Shown piece by piece: positions 53,650 to 64,000 of a DNA stretch of 64,000 nt (position 1 is the first letter of the stretch; each line of letters opens with the position of its first letter). The translations under genes and the position numbers were made by a program. The notes under the pieces were generated by a model. The model had not been told where the DNA came from, ran no database searches, and saw nothing but the letters and a program-made list of their open reading frames with translations. Source of the DNA: Lepas anatifera (Eukaryota > Arthropoda > Thecostraca > Lepadidae); NCBI GenBank assembly GCA_034440635.1, contig JAOTON010001532.1, forward strand, positions 174,001 to 238,000, written 5' to 3'.

Positions 53650-55715
53650 TTCAAATCTTAGATAAAAACTAAAGAAACGATATCCGGTATCACCACTTTG
53701 ACGGGCGGTCAGCTGGTCAGAGACTGAGACTGTACTTCAGAAATTAACCCAATGTCTTTTTCGGGTCTTCTAAGACAGATACGGAGATTGGCAAGTGCAG
53801 TAGCTCACTGATAAATCTGCTTCAATAGGCGGAGGCGGCTAAACAATCTGAAATAGCACAGTGGAAATATTCAACGATAAAAGTCTCTCAGAATGGCTTC
53901 CGGAAGAAGTGAGCGATTTCACTATTTTTGACATTATGTAAGCAGAATGGTCTGAAATAGGAGTAAATCGCAATAGGACGAAGTTTTGTTTCCGAAAATT
54001 TCATTTCATGGATAGTAATTCTTAACTACACCTTTCAACGAGGTCTAATAATAACAAAAAATAATGTCATCATGTACAATCAGAATACTTCAACAAGCCC
54101 CACACCCTCGACTAGCTGACTGGCGAGTGTTTTACACATTCCTGTAGTTAGCGGTGTCCTGGGTGGTTGGCGCCCAGGTCTATACACAACCAGGAGTCCG
54201 TCTGTTGATAGGCGGAACGGCCGGGGGCTTCGACGGGTGCATTGCAGCCATGCACGGTCCCCAGATGTGTTTAAATAAACAGAGCTGCCGGCTGCACTGA
54301 GAGACTCCGCTTGTCCAGCAGTCCTGCTAAATTCAGCTGTCTGTAGAATTCCAGAATAGAGCGGGCCAGAGGTCAGAAACAGACCAGATTCTGCTACTAT
54401 TATCTGGGAAATCTCAGGGAAGAAGGTGATGAAATATTTTCACATATGTTACCAAATGAGGTATCAATCAGCCCTTGGAAATAGCACGGCATCACACTAT
54501 GACGTCTAACTTACCTACTCATTCTACGCATGGAGATAGTAACTTTCAAGCTCATATTGACTCCAGAAGCCAGAGTTTTCGGCGAAGCTTCTTAACTGAG
54601 GAATCATCGATCTTCATCGGGAGAATTAAAAAAAATGTTTTGACCGGGACAATATCAGAGACGCTCAGTACGCCAGACACGGTTCCAAACTGATGTAAGG
54701 ACAAAAAATATATGTGTCGAGTACCATATAAAAGGGGATATGACACCTTTATGGGATTATCAGCCTTGGCCTTGTAATGCACACAAAAACTGCTGATTTT
54801 ATATTTCGCCTGTACAGAAACTCCCTGATTGTAGACAAAAAGAGCGTCTCTGAAGTGGAAGTCAGTCACTCCTCTCCCTTCCATTGTCATGTCGTCGGTT
54901 GCGTGATGGGTCCTTGCACCTGACTTGATTATGGGGAGACTTCTTTATTTGTACATAATGTGTTTTGAACCACAAGAACGGGTGAAACAATTTTCGGGGA
55001 CAAAGGGGACGAGCTCCAGAGTTTATTAGCATTAGGCACATCTCAAACCAACTAAGATTTCTTGTTCCACGTCGACAGAAAATGGCAAAACGGGTTCGAA
55101 GGAACGCGAATGTCGTTATAGACCAAGGCCGTCATAGAGCACAGCCAGGACGCAGAACTCTCACACGACACAGCTTCAAGAGATGACTTATAGTTCAGGC
55201 CTCAGGAGTCGCTTGGAAGAAGTATACTGACACGCACCGGTACAGTGGTTCGCACCACCTTCGCCGTCACGAGATGGGTAGGGCGGGTACTCCTCTCAGA
55301 TCCCGAACACCACGCCGGGCAGCGGAAAGCAAAAAGCGGCGCTTAAGAGTCCGTCTCGATCTCTAAAGAAATATAGTACGTCCACAATGTGCTGGTCATG
55401 CAACTTTTAGAGTCACTACAGACCAAAGAGCGCTCCAATATGCATAGAAAAGAAACTCAAGTTTGGTGCCAAATGGCTGAAAAATGACCTTACTGCGGAA
55501 AACATAGTTTTATTCAATCTCTTGTAATGTTAAAAAACTTGTCAATATCACCATCATTGGATTTCACGTGACGCAAGGAGTTGACCCACTTCTGGAAAGC
55601 TGACACCTTGTCAGGATGGGCGTCAGCCTTGCAGCTGACAGCCGCGGAAAGCGACGTCAAGATGCTCCATAAGCTCTTCCTTATGAATAGAATGCACGTT
55701 AGCAGCTGATGTGCC
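53650..55715. other. Anonymous sequence
   Basis: No recognisable gene. The small open frames (for example 54890-54552 on the minus strand) have no domain signature. Confidence 0.35.
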
Positions 55716-55730
55716 CTTAACCCCCGCCCT

Positions 55731-55880
55731 GGTGGGCCTCCGAGCCACCTTCGCCCTAGTGGTGGGTGTTTGAACACACCCACCTCCCTTGAACTCGGCT
55801 ACTATGCGGGATAGCGGAAAAAGCGAAGGCTGCTGGATAGCTCACACAAATTCATGAAGAAACTAAAAAGGTCACTTTTT
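55731..55880 (+). mobile_element. TTAA-type element end
   Basis: TTAA is followed by CCCCCGCCCTGGTGGGCCTC, CGAGCCACCTTCGCCCT and a stem (GGTGGGTGTTTGAACACACC). This matches the right end of 43457-44647 and, loosely, 20987-21105. The other end was not found. Confidence 0.5.
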
Positions 55881-55894
55881 GGCTCAGGGTAATG

Positions 55895-56285
55895 CTGCAC
55901 TGAGAGAAAAAATAACCCCGATATCTAGCGTAAACCGGTGCAATTTTAACACCTCCTTTCAGCGTGCCAGCACTCTAGTTCGTGAGGATTGACACTCCAT
56001 CTAAGAGGTTTCTCCTCTTCACTACATTGGAGTGAATCTTCCCTAATATGAGCGTACAGTCACTCTGGGGGAGTAATGACACTCCCTGTTGTGTGCTTAA
56101 CTATACCGCTCACTCCGCAAAAAGAGTGTTCAAAATATGGAGTAAAGCCATAAGGGGGAGTGATGGTGCAAAAACCACCCCCCTTTTTGGAGTAACTTGG
56201 ATTTACTCTACCATGGAGTATGTCTACTCTCGAAACCAGACAGGGAGGCACGGTCACGTGACATCAAAACAATTTCATGCCAGCT
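55895..56285. repeat. GGAGT-rich short interspersed element
   Basis: Words GGAGTAA, GGAGTG, CACTCC and TTACTC recur in both orientations over about 390 bp, beginning near CACTGAGAGAAAAAATA. It looks like a small interspersed element, but I could not define ends or a flanking duplication. Confidence 0.35.
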
Positions 56286-56599
56286 GATGATTGAACCTCG
56301 TATTCCGGAGATATTCAAACGGGACAGGTAAAAAGCGTAAACGTAAAGTAAAGGATGCAGTTTGATGTAATTTTAGCAATGCCACCAGCGGAGACTATTC
56401 TAGTGCACTGAATTTTCAGTCTATTCTAGTGCACTGAATTTTCACAGACGCTTTATGAAAAATTGGACCTTGGAAAAGTAGTATTTGCATAGAAATAATA
56501 TGCGGAACGGTGGAAAAGATATATATTCCGACGGTTTTCTACCATACTCAGCGACGGTAGAACGTCCAAATTTAAGGGGGCACCATGAGCTTTTCAACC

Positions 56600-56850
56600 C
56601 ATAGGCGGATGCAGGGGGAAGGGGGGGCACGTGCCCCCGATTGACTCTCGGCGCCCCTATGAAAGGTCAATGAGGCCCCCCTGAAATGTCGCTTCAACCC
56701 AGGATGCAAAAATCGGCGCCCACCGATAGAATTTTGCGCCCATCTGATAGGTTTTGCCGGTCAAAAGTGGCGCCCCCTCCCCCGGGCCGGATGGCGCCCA
56801 CCCGGGAAGGTGCCCCCCGCCCCCGATCGGCAATCCTGGATCCGTCTATG
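56600..56850 (-). mobile_element. 251-bp hAT-type MITE
   Basis: The ends are CATAGGCGGATGCAGG and, reverse-complemented, CATAGACGGATCCAGG. TTTCAACC is duplicated exactly at 56592-56599 and 56851-56858. It belongs to the family of 23204-23458, in the opposite orientation. 56286-56590 has no gene. Confidence 0.93.
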
Positions 56851-57086
56851 TTTCAACCCATTTCTTTCCAGTCAACGCTATTGGGTTATTGTTAAAATGT
56901 ATGATTTAAGGGGAGGGCACCGTGCCCCGGTGCCCCCAGTTTCGCCGCCAGTGACCATACTCCCGTCATCTTATAATCGGGCAAAAGTAAAAAATGTCCG
57001 GAGCAGCGACGGATCCAACTTCCAAGGGGAGGAGAGTGAATAGAAAATTACCCACTCCTCCCCGCCCCCATTGGCAGACGCAGGGG

Positions 57087-57349
57087 TTTAGGCGGACTCA
57101 GGATTGCCGATCGGGTGGGGGCGGGGCACCATCCGGACCAGGGGGTGTCACTTTTGATCGGCAAAGTTTATCAAGTGGGCGCAAAATCATATCCGTGGGC
57201 ACGGATTTTTGCATCAATGGGGGGGGATGGGGTGGGAAGCGACGTTTCAGGGGATACCATTGGCCTTCCAAGGCGACGCCGTAACCATTTCAGGGGGCGA
57301 CGAGGGTTGATGGGGGGGCACCTGCCCTCCTGGATCCGCGTACGGAGGG
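57087..57349 (+). mobile_element. Degraded copy of the same hAT-type MITE family
   Basis: TTTAGGCGGACTCAGGATTGCC at the left and CTCCTGGATCCGCGTACG at the right match the family ends, and the interior follows 59834-60105. The flanking duplication is not clear. A further hAT-like terminus, CAGCGACGGATCCAAC, lies just upstream near 57003. Confidence 0.65.
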
Positions 57350-57469
57350 GGCAGGGGCCATGCCCCCCAAATTGCAAAATTTTTATTAATCTTTTAACAA
57401 TACTATATCATTTTTGTACATATACATATAGCATTTTGTACATATAGTTTATTTGTACATACTTATGAG

Positions 57470-58865
57470 TTCCAGGGACGGCAGATTCCAGGGTGCAAGT
57501 GGTGCAGTTGCACCACTCGATTTTTTTCAAGTGGTGCAAAAGTATCTTTTTGCACCCTTTGTTTTGGCTTGGTCCAGGGAGGCGCCCCCCTCCCCCTGCC
57601 TCAGCCGGCGCCCCCGGCCGGTCAGAGAAAATCAAGCCTAATTACCGCCTACCTGAAGAGGTAGTATCCTCTGTGAAAAATATACATTTTCATATATGAA
57701 TGGCGCTCCCCTTACATCATAGCCGCACCCCGGACAGCAAAATGCGCCCCCCCTTGAGTAAAGGCGCCCGTCTGGGGAGCATAGGCGCCCTTGGATGGCG
57801 TAGGCACATCCTGGACAGCCGAGGTGCCTCCGAAGAAGAATAACAGCGCCCCTGGATATCACATGCGCCCCCTGGACAGCAAAAGGCGCCCCTCACAGAG
57901 CAAAGGCGCCCCCTGGATAACATAAGCGCCCTTGGGTAGGAAAGGCGCCCCCTGGAGAGCAGAGGTGCCTCCTGGAGAGAAAAAGACACCCCCGGAGAAC
58001 AACGGCGGAAGGGACAGCGGATTCCGCGGGACAGGGTCTGCAGTTGCACACCATGAAAAATGATGGTGTACAAAAGTATCTTTTCGCACACCTGGTTTTG
58101 ACCTGGTCGGGAGAGGCGCCCGCCCCCCCCACGGATTTGGGCGGCGCCCCTGAATTTGGCCGGCGCCCCCGGCCGGTCAGAGAAAATCAAGCCTAATCAC
58201 CGGCTACCTGAAGAGGTAGGATCGATCCTCTGTGAGAAATACATTTTCATATATGAATGGCAAACTTTGACATCAAAGCTGCGGCTTGGAAAGCAAAAGG
58301 CGCCCCCTTCCCCTTGAGTAAAGGCGCCCCTCTGGATAGCATAGGTGCCCTTGGAAAGCAAAGGCGACCCCTAGACAACAGAGGCGCCCCTGGACAAAAA
58401 AGGCGTCCACAATTGAGGAGTAACAACACCCCTGGATAGCATAGGCGCCCTCTGGTTAGCACAGGCACTCCTGTACACCAAGAGGTGCCCCCATAGGGCA
58501 AAGGCACCCCCTCTGGATATCATAAGCTCCCTTGAATAGCAAAGGCGCTCCCTGGACAGCAGGGGCGCCCTCTGGATAGCATAGGCGCCCCCAAAACAGC
58601 AAATACGCCCTTCGATACTAAAGTCGCTCCAGATAGCAGAAGAGCCCCATGGACAGAAGACACCCTCTGGATGGCATAGGCACCCCTGGACAGCAGAGGC
58701 GCCTCCGAAGAAGATCAACGGCACCCCTGGATATAATATGCGCCCCCTGGTTAGTACAGGCTACCCTGGATAGCAAAGGCGCCCCCCCGGAGAGAAACGG
58801 CGCCCCTCTGGAAAAAATAATCACCTATGGCTACAAAAGGCGCCCCCTGGAGAGCAGGGCAGAGC
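57470..58865 (-). repeat. GC-rich minisatellite with an embedded 240-bp direct repeat
   Basis: From 57700 monomers of the GGCGCCCCTGGATAGCAAA type recur, closely resembling 25080-28070. Two direct copies of about 240 bp (57480-57720 and 58020-58260) share CGGCCGGTCAGAGAAAATCA, CTACCTGAAGAGGTAG and ACATTTTCATATATGAATGG. Minus-strand open frames are repeat artefacts. Confidence 0.88.
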
Positions 58866-59265
58866 ATTTTTTAAGGAAAAACTCAGTGGAGGGGGATATT
58901 TTCTTGTGCTGGCCATTATAGTGTCTTCCGGGGATCAAACCCCCGTTTGTAGTGGGGGGGGGCGTTGATAAAATTTAGACGTTCTAGTGTTAAAAATGTC
59001 TCCAAATTTTTGTTATTCCATATTCTAAAGATTAGGGATGCTGCCCAGGACCGCCAGTTTTTTTCGACGGAAAAAGGCCAAACTGTTTTTGAAAAAGGGC
59101 CAAAAAGGTCAAATTTTATTGGCACTAAGTCTTTTTATAAATTTCATCCAAGTTGTTCCCAGCACGACTGCTGGAGTCTGAGTCTCACTAAAATCCTCAA
59201 AGGACTTGTCACGGAGACCCCGACCACACCACCCGAGCGAGCAACGCCCACAATGAATTTATAGG
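58866..59265. other. Anonymous sequence
   Basis: No gene or repeat was recognised. Confidence 0.35.
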
Positions 59266-59475
59266 CCAAAGTTTGACCTCCCACAAAGCACAGGTACGGC
59301 CGCCTCGCTCAGGTCCCCTCTCATCAGTCAGTTGCCAGCCGACCTACTTCGGGCAAACGATTGAGCGCCGGAGCGTCTCAGGGGAACCGATCCCAAGCCT
59401 GGACATGCACTGCCACTGCATGCTTCTGAGCAGCGGGCCGGAGCCCGACGCTCTAACAACTGAGCTACCGGGGCG
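59266..59475 (-). repeat. Diverged tRNA-derived SINE
   Basis: The reverse complement shows CCGGTAGCTCAGTTG-type head, GGGATCGGTTCCCCTGAGAC, GGCGCTCAAT and a tail with CTGTGCTTTGTGGGAGGTC. This parallels 3085-3320 and 17118-17352. Confidence 0.7.
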
Positions 59476-59833
59476 GTCAAATGGCCAAATAAATACCACA
59501 AAAACCATATTTGAGGCTAAAACGACCCCTACCGGTTGTCATAAACCAACAGAAAAAGGACAGAGCACTCTTGTATCACTGCAGTGAACAGTGCACTGTA
59601 TAAAACTAAATTTTGATCGTTTGATATTGACTTCACAAAATATTTTTAGCACACTGCTCATTTCATAAGAGGCCAGGAGTGCCCTTCCAATCCCGTGTGG
59701 CCACCCAATGATTTCATCCACATAACTAAACAATTTGTTAGCATCATGAATTATCTTGGCTTCACCACTCCCCACTAACATTTGATATTTTCCGCTTTTC
59801 CTGTGAATTGTTTGCTCTTGAACAGGACGGATC

Positions 59834-60105
59834 CATAGGCAGATCCAGGATTGCTAATCGGAGGAGGGGGGCACCTTCCTGGGGGCGCCATCCGGAGCAG
59901 GGGGCGCCACTTTTGACGGGAAAAACTTATCAGGTGGGCGTAAAATCCTATCGGTGAGCACCGATTTTCGCATTCTGGGGGAGAGTGGAAAACGCTATTT
60001 CAGGCGGGTGCCATCGACCTTTCAGGGGTGCCATTACCATTTCAGGGGCACCAAGGATCAATCGGGGGGCTGCATCTTCCCCCTTGCCCCCTGGATCCGC
60101 ATGTG
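59834..60105 (+). mobile_element. 272-bp hAT-type MITE inserted in another hAT terminus
   Basis: It begins CATAGGCAGATCCAGG and ends CCTGGATCCGCATGTG. The flanks are GACGGATC (59826-59833) and GGCGGATC (60106-60113), one mismatch. Outside it, CAGGACGGATC joined to TAGAATTTTTGTAAGTGGGG reads as the left terminus of a second hAT-type element, so the MITE landed in that terminus. The partner end of the second element was not found. Confidence 0.75.
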
Positions 60106-60113
60106 GGCGGATC

Positions 60114-61379
60114 TAGAATTTTTGTAAGTGGGGGGAAAGCGGAGCCTCAGAGTGCACACTTTACCATCAACGTTTCACCCATAGGGCGTCTATGGTATCG
60201 TACCCTTCGCGTTCGGTTTTCGGTTGCCGTCATTTTTGTGGATCGTATTCTTAACAACGTTCTGTCCCTCCCCTCCCCCAGCCATAACAGATTGTACCAG
60301 CCAAGCAAAATACCTATTTGGCGTGAAATTTGAAACGATGAATTGCTAAACAGTTCAGTCCACGCTTTTTTCGGCACCTCTTGAAAAAACTGTAACTGCC
60401 ACTAAGTCGTAGAGAAATGCAAGACACTTGGCAAGATGCAACAGCCGAACATAAAGGTGCATATCTGAGGATTTTTCTATTTGTGAAGAGGGATTAAGTT
60501 TATTTTAATATCAAATATGATAAGCATCATTTTGCCTTTCCACGTGGCCAATATGCGTAAGATACTGGTGAGAGGACATTGAAAATAATCGCAGCGCGTG
60601 TGAACCTGGCCTGTGCGCTGTCACAGAAAATTATCTCATGCGGAGAAGCTTTGACATTGAAGCCAATGCAAACCGGACTTTAACCCACATTATTAATTGC
60701 CCCTAAAAAATAAGGTTTGAACAAGATGGCAGACTCAAGGAGATGTAAGGAAAGTTGAAACGTTATGATAAACACAGAATGAAGCATGTGGGCATTTTCC
60801 ATCGACCTTTATCTATATTCTTCAATTCGTCAGCATGGGAGAATTGCTCTTGTGCGTGAAATTTCGAGAGGTGTTAAGATAATTTTGGTGGTGATTGAAT
60901 GCTGAAATAGATCATGGCAGGATTAGGCATGTGTGAATTTAACATAAATGGGACCAACTAAAATAATAAGAAAACAGTTTCAACGTGTCCAAGTACTCTC
61001 TTCATCAATTGATAACTTTTTTCGTTTATTGACTGTGATTTGCGCGTTTAATGATCACAAGTCATTGTCCTTTAACACGTACTGCATTTCTCTCGAGCAA
61101 CAAGAATACACAAATCAGCAGTTTCACATAATTGAAAGAAGTCTCCAGTAACCATTTCGACAGTTCCTTGGCTAATCCCGAATGCGGTCATTTTCTCACT
61201 GTCCGAACGACCAATCATTTCGATATCCGTTTTAGGTCATCATCTAATACCTAACGCTTTTAAAACGGTGAGTTATGTGCAGTGTTCAGATCGAAGTGAA
61301 AAGACCATCCGGATTGATCAAACGAGTATATTTTTGTCACTGACCATCCACTTATACCATCAACCATCGTCTTCAGGTA
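60114..61379. other. Anonymous sequence
   Basis: AT-rich, no gene recognised. Confidence 0.35.
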
Positions 61380-61814
61380 AAGTTCAGGACGCATCATTTA
61401 AGAGAAGAGGTGAGCGTGCACTGTGCATGCCCAAATCGAGACACACCCGGCCTCCCGATGGACAGACCGCGCAGAAATACGTCCTCGTCGCGTTTGATTT
61501 CGCGCACGCGTACGACGTAGTGGACCACCGCAAGCTACGCGTTCGCCTACTGGAGATGGGGCTTCCAAATTGCACGATGGCCTGGATTTGGCAGTGGCTC
61601 CGGGACCGAAGAGTCAAGGTGGAACTAAATGGCGTGCTTTCCAGTGAGCGCATTTTCCGAACTGGTCTGCCGTAAGGCAGTGTCTTTTCGCCAGCTTTAT
61701 TTTTATTATGGGCGGCTCGGCTGGTAGACGCACTCCGCGGGGTTCCCGGATGCTCCCCCTACATGTACGCCGATGATACGGCGGCTCTCTGCACCAGCCC
61801 CTCCAACATCAAGC
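61380..61814 (+). mobile_element. LINE 4, first piece: reverse transcriptase of another clade
   Basis: VLVAFDFAHAYDVVDHRKLR, then VKVELNGVLSSERIFRTGLP, an in-frame TAA (61673-61675) where a glutamine is usual, GSVFSPALFLLW and the catalytic YADD. These are reverse-transcriptase motifs of an I/R1-like LINE, clearly different from LINES 1-3. The frame is lost after LCTSPSNIK at about 61814. Confidence 0.82.
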
Positions 61815-61829
61815 GCAGACCATCGGATG

Positions 61830-62095
61830 TGACGTCACACCTCGTAGCTTATAACATGTGAAAATTAAATTATCAAATATCCAAATTTTTGCAAAAGGAG
61901 GCCCAGAATCGAGAATAAAATGATTATCCATTGCATTTTGGGATAAACTTTACTACCGTGTATTCTCACAAATTCGTAAGCGGGAAGTACTATTAGCAGC
62001 AGTTTAACACACGGCTCAATGGTAAAGGAATTCCTCCACGCCCGTGTGACGTCACTCGGGCGTGGAGGAATCCCTCTTGAACGTACCTTTAAGTA
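61830..62095. repeat. Interruption between LINE pieces, with CRE-type palindromes
   Basis: TGACGTCACAC at 61830-61840 and its inverse GTGTGACGTCA at 62044-62054 could be short element ends. At 62030-62071 arms ATTCCTCCACGCCC and GGGCGTGGAGGAAT surround a TGACGTCA core. Whether this is one inserted element is not clear. Confidence 0.45.
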
Positions 62096-62600
62096 AAGGT
62101 ATCTTGTCTCTGCACGGGCAACAACATCCAAGTCGCCAAGGATCAGGCGCAAGCTGCTGCTGGCACCCTCGTGAAGTGGGCCCCACAGCACAAAATGGTG
62201 GTATCAGGAGCTATGATCCAAGTACTGGTGATGTCCCAGTGGGCCAGAGACGCCGATCCCTTCAGTATTCAGGTCGACGGGAAGTCTGTCAATGCTGGAG
62301 ACACCCTATAGCTACTTGGCGTCACCATCGATCGGCTTCTCCACTTCGGTCCACACTGTAAGACTGTAGGAGAACGTCCACCCCCGCATCTCCCACCTAC
62401 GTCAACTGTCCGGCTACAACTGGGGGCTGCACGAACAGCACCTCCGAACCGTCGCTAATGGCTACGTGAGAGGAGCGATGGAGTAAGCGGCCGCAGCGTG
62501 GCTCCACGCCACACCGCCATTTCATGTCGAGCTGCTGGAACGCAAAATGAGAGCGTCGGCGCGTATCATCACAGGATGCACCCGCCCCACCCCCAGCCGA
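62096..62600 (+). mobile_element. LINE 4, second piece: thumb region
   Basis: In frame: LCTGNNIQVAKDQAQAAAGT, LVKWAPQHKMVVSG, VLVMSQWARDADPFSIQVDG, a stop, then LLGVTIDRLLHFGPHCKTV. These follow the YADD motif in I/R1-like reverse transcriptases. LCTGNNI overlaps the position of LCTSPSNI in the first piece, so the two may come from different copies. Later sequence to 62960 is GC-rich and decayed. Confidence 0.7.
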
Positions 62601-63059
62601 GGTAAGACTCCCCCGTAGCGGCCAGAAGGAGGGTACTCGCGACCCGACTGCTGGTGAAAGTCCATGCGCTGCCGCCTGAAGACCCTCTGTGAAGACGTGC
62701 GGAGGCGACAGCGCCCTCTCGACTCTCCTCGATGACCGGGTGGCGGCAGGTTGGCAGAGAGATGTGGGATCAAGCAGGCATCTCCCTCCCCATCGAGCCT
62801 GTCCTTCCTCGACGTCTTCCACCGTGAGTATCAGGAGAGTGAGTCGCATTTCAACTAGACATGGGCCCACTGACATCAGGAGCGCCACCTGTCCGGAAGA
62901 AGCGAGTAGCTCTCCACCACCTCGCTTCCCTGACTCAATGTGCCACATGGGTGTAGACCGACAGGTCAGTGCACGGAGGGGTCACGAGCGGGAGAGCTGG
63001 GCCTTCATGGAGTCACCAGACGGAGCCTAGCATGAGCTCCGGTGACCAGCAGGCTCGCT

Positions 63060-63449
63060 CTTCTCGAGTTTTCTGGCTGAGATGGTAGTCCTCCAAACTG
63101 CCTGTGTTTTCCCACTGGACCACTCAGTGCACAGAGAAGATCCGGTCATCTTCAGCATGGCCCGCCAAGGTGACGACGCATTATAGAAATAAAATGGTTT
63201 CAATGTCTGTAGATAAGACAGCGAATCGGTACAAATCGCAAACTTCCTCGCCATCAGCCTAGACACTTGGTCCAAACAGCGAAAAATGGCGCACAGCTCC
63301 GAAGTAAAAATGGATCCTTCGTAAGACAAACTAGAAAACTTCTCAAAATCGTGACCAACAAATGCACGCCCTGTGCCATTGTCACTTTCTTTTGCAACCT
63401 TCTGTATAGAAACAGACGTGGTTTTCGAACGGCTCCGCAGCAAGTTCAT
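63060..63449 (-). mobile_element. RNase H domain relic of a LINE
   Basis: The minus-strand frame reads SYEGSIFTSELCAIFRCLDQ and KFAICTDSLSYLQTL. SELCAI with the catalytic Glu and CTDSLS with the catalytic Asp are the second and third motifs of LINE-type RNase H domains. It is opposite in strand to LINE 4, so it is a separate insertion. 63450-63711 has no recognisable gene. Confidence 0.65.
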
Positions 63450-63715
63450 AAATTACTGGCGCGTCGGTTCAGGAGGCACATTTTTGCTTTGTTGGAGTAG
63501 GTCTGTGTTCGTGTTAACTGTCGACATGAGCTGTGGTTCAATAACAGCTGCTTGATGTGGTTCTACGAGGCTGCTGTCGATACCAGCCTGTGCCAGCCAC
63601 ACACAGACTCTCACTCCCGGGTGACGGGTTGCAACACGCCAGCCTGTCTATCTGACAGAGGTAGGTGTCGCCAAAAAATGTTTGGTATGTGGGGCGTGTT
63701 GGTGACTGATTTTAA

Positions 63716-64000
63716 AGGGAATGTGGCACCCTGGTCAAATCCTGGAATTTTGTGTAATTAGGCGTACTTTTTAGCCGAAAATAATGAACCCACTCATGAT
63801 TTCTGTGCAAAATGTACGATAAGCGCAACATTTTGATTTTTAAAGCACTCCTCTAGGAAAAGAAATAAATATCTGCCTGTGGATGATGTCATAATCTGGC
63901 AACCACTACCATACTCGAAACCCTTCAAGGGCTTCGAATGGCTGATGCTCATCGTGATGTCAGCATATGTCGTCACACCAGCAGCTCACAACAATGGCTG
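63716..64000 (-). mobile_element. Second copy of the TTAA-type MITE, cut by the window end
   Basis: After TTAA (63712-63715) AGGGAATGTGGCACCCTGG and the following 285 bp match the right half of 46054-46500 in reverse orientation, for example TCCTGGAATTT and ATGTCAGCATATGTCGTCAC. The other end lies outside the window. Confidence 0.88.

Noticed and set aside
55514..55783. 89-residue minus-strand frame as a host gene
   Set aside because: Its first third reads through a TTAA element end, and the rest has no recognisable domain or supporting copy.

Overview
The window is eukaryotic, repeat-dominated and gene-poor. It almost certainly comes from an arthropod: the one large gene is a clip-domain serine protease homologue, a class known from arthropods, with spliced exons and short introns. 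A crustacean is my guess; nothing here fixes the species. All calls come from reading the sequence by eye and from a six-frame view; no search was run.

Layout. 1-6235 and 14038-18425 are two copies of a tandem duplication about 14.03 kb apart. Each copy carries, on the minus strand, a small secreted cysteine-rich protein gene (1441-1935 and 15474-15968). Copy A alone has a 2.0-kb hAT-type insertion (3503-5529) and copy B alone has a tRNA-derived SINE (18125-18326), so each copy shows the empty site of the other. Between the copies lie two dead LINEs (6356-7817 and 12290-13341), a (GT)106 microsatellite and a 1.75-kb minisatellite with a 29-bp unit. 18430-24715 is mostly anonymous sequence with a long foldback, SINEs and a short hAT MITE.

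24724-37922 appears to be one 13.2-kb non-autonomous hAT-type element (8-bp target duplication CAAACGGT). It is filled with GC-rich minisatellites and holds two further hAT-type elements nested one inside the other (32154-37743 and 33839-37001), each with its own exact 8-bp duplication. A 911-bp TTAA-flanked element and a zinc-finger relic also sit inside. 37931-46500 contains SINEs and a LINE whose reading frame is interrupted exactly at a TTAA by a 1.2-kb element.

46888-51417 holds the main gene. It encodes a predicted 1185-residue secreted protein: signal peptide, about 730 residues of silk-like Ala/Ser-rich repeats containing two acidic/His-rich inserts, a clip domain and a protease domain whose catalytic serine is glycine. 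Downstream are a 33-bp minisatellite, several hAT-type MITEs, another GC-rich minisatellite (57700-58860) and decayed LINE pieces (61380-63449).

Functionally there are three supported host coding sequences, all predicted to be secreted. Everything else is mobile DNA and tandem repeats. The paired insertions and nested target duplications let much of the order of events be read directly from the sequence.
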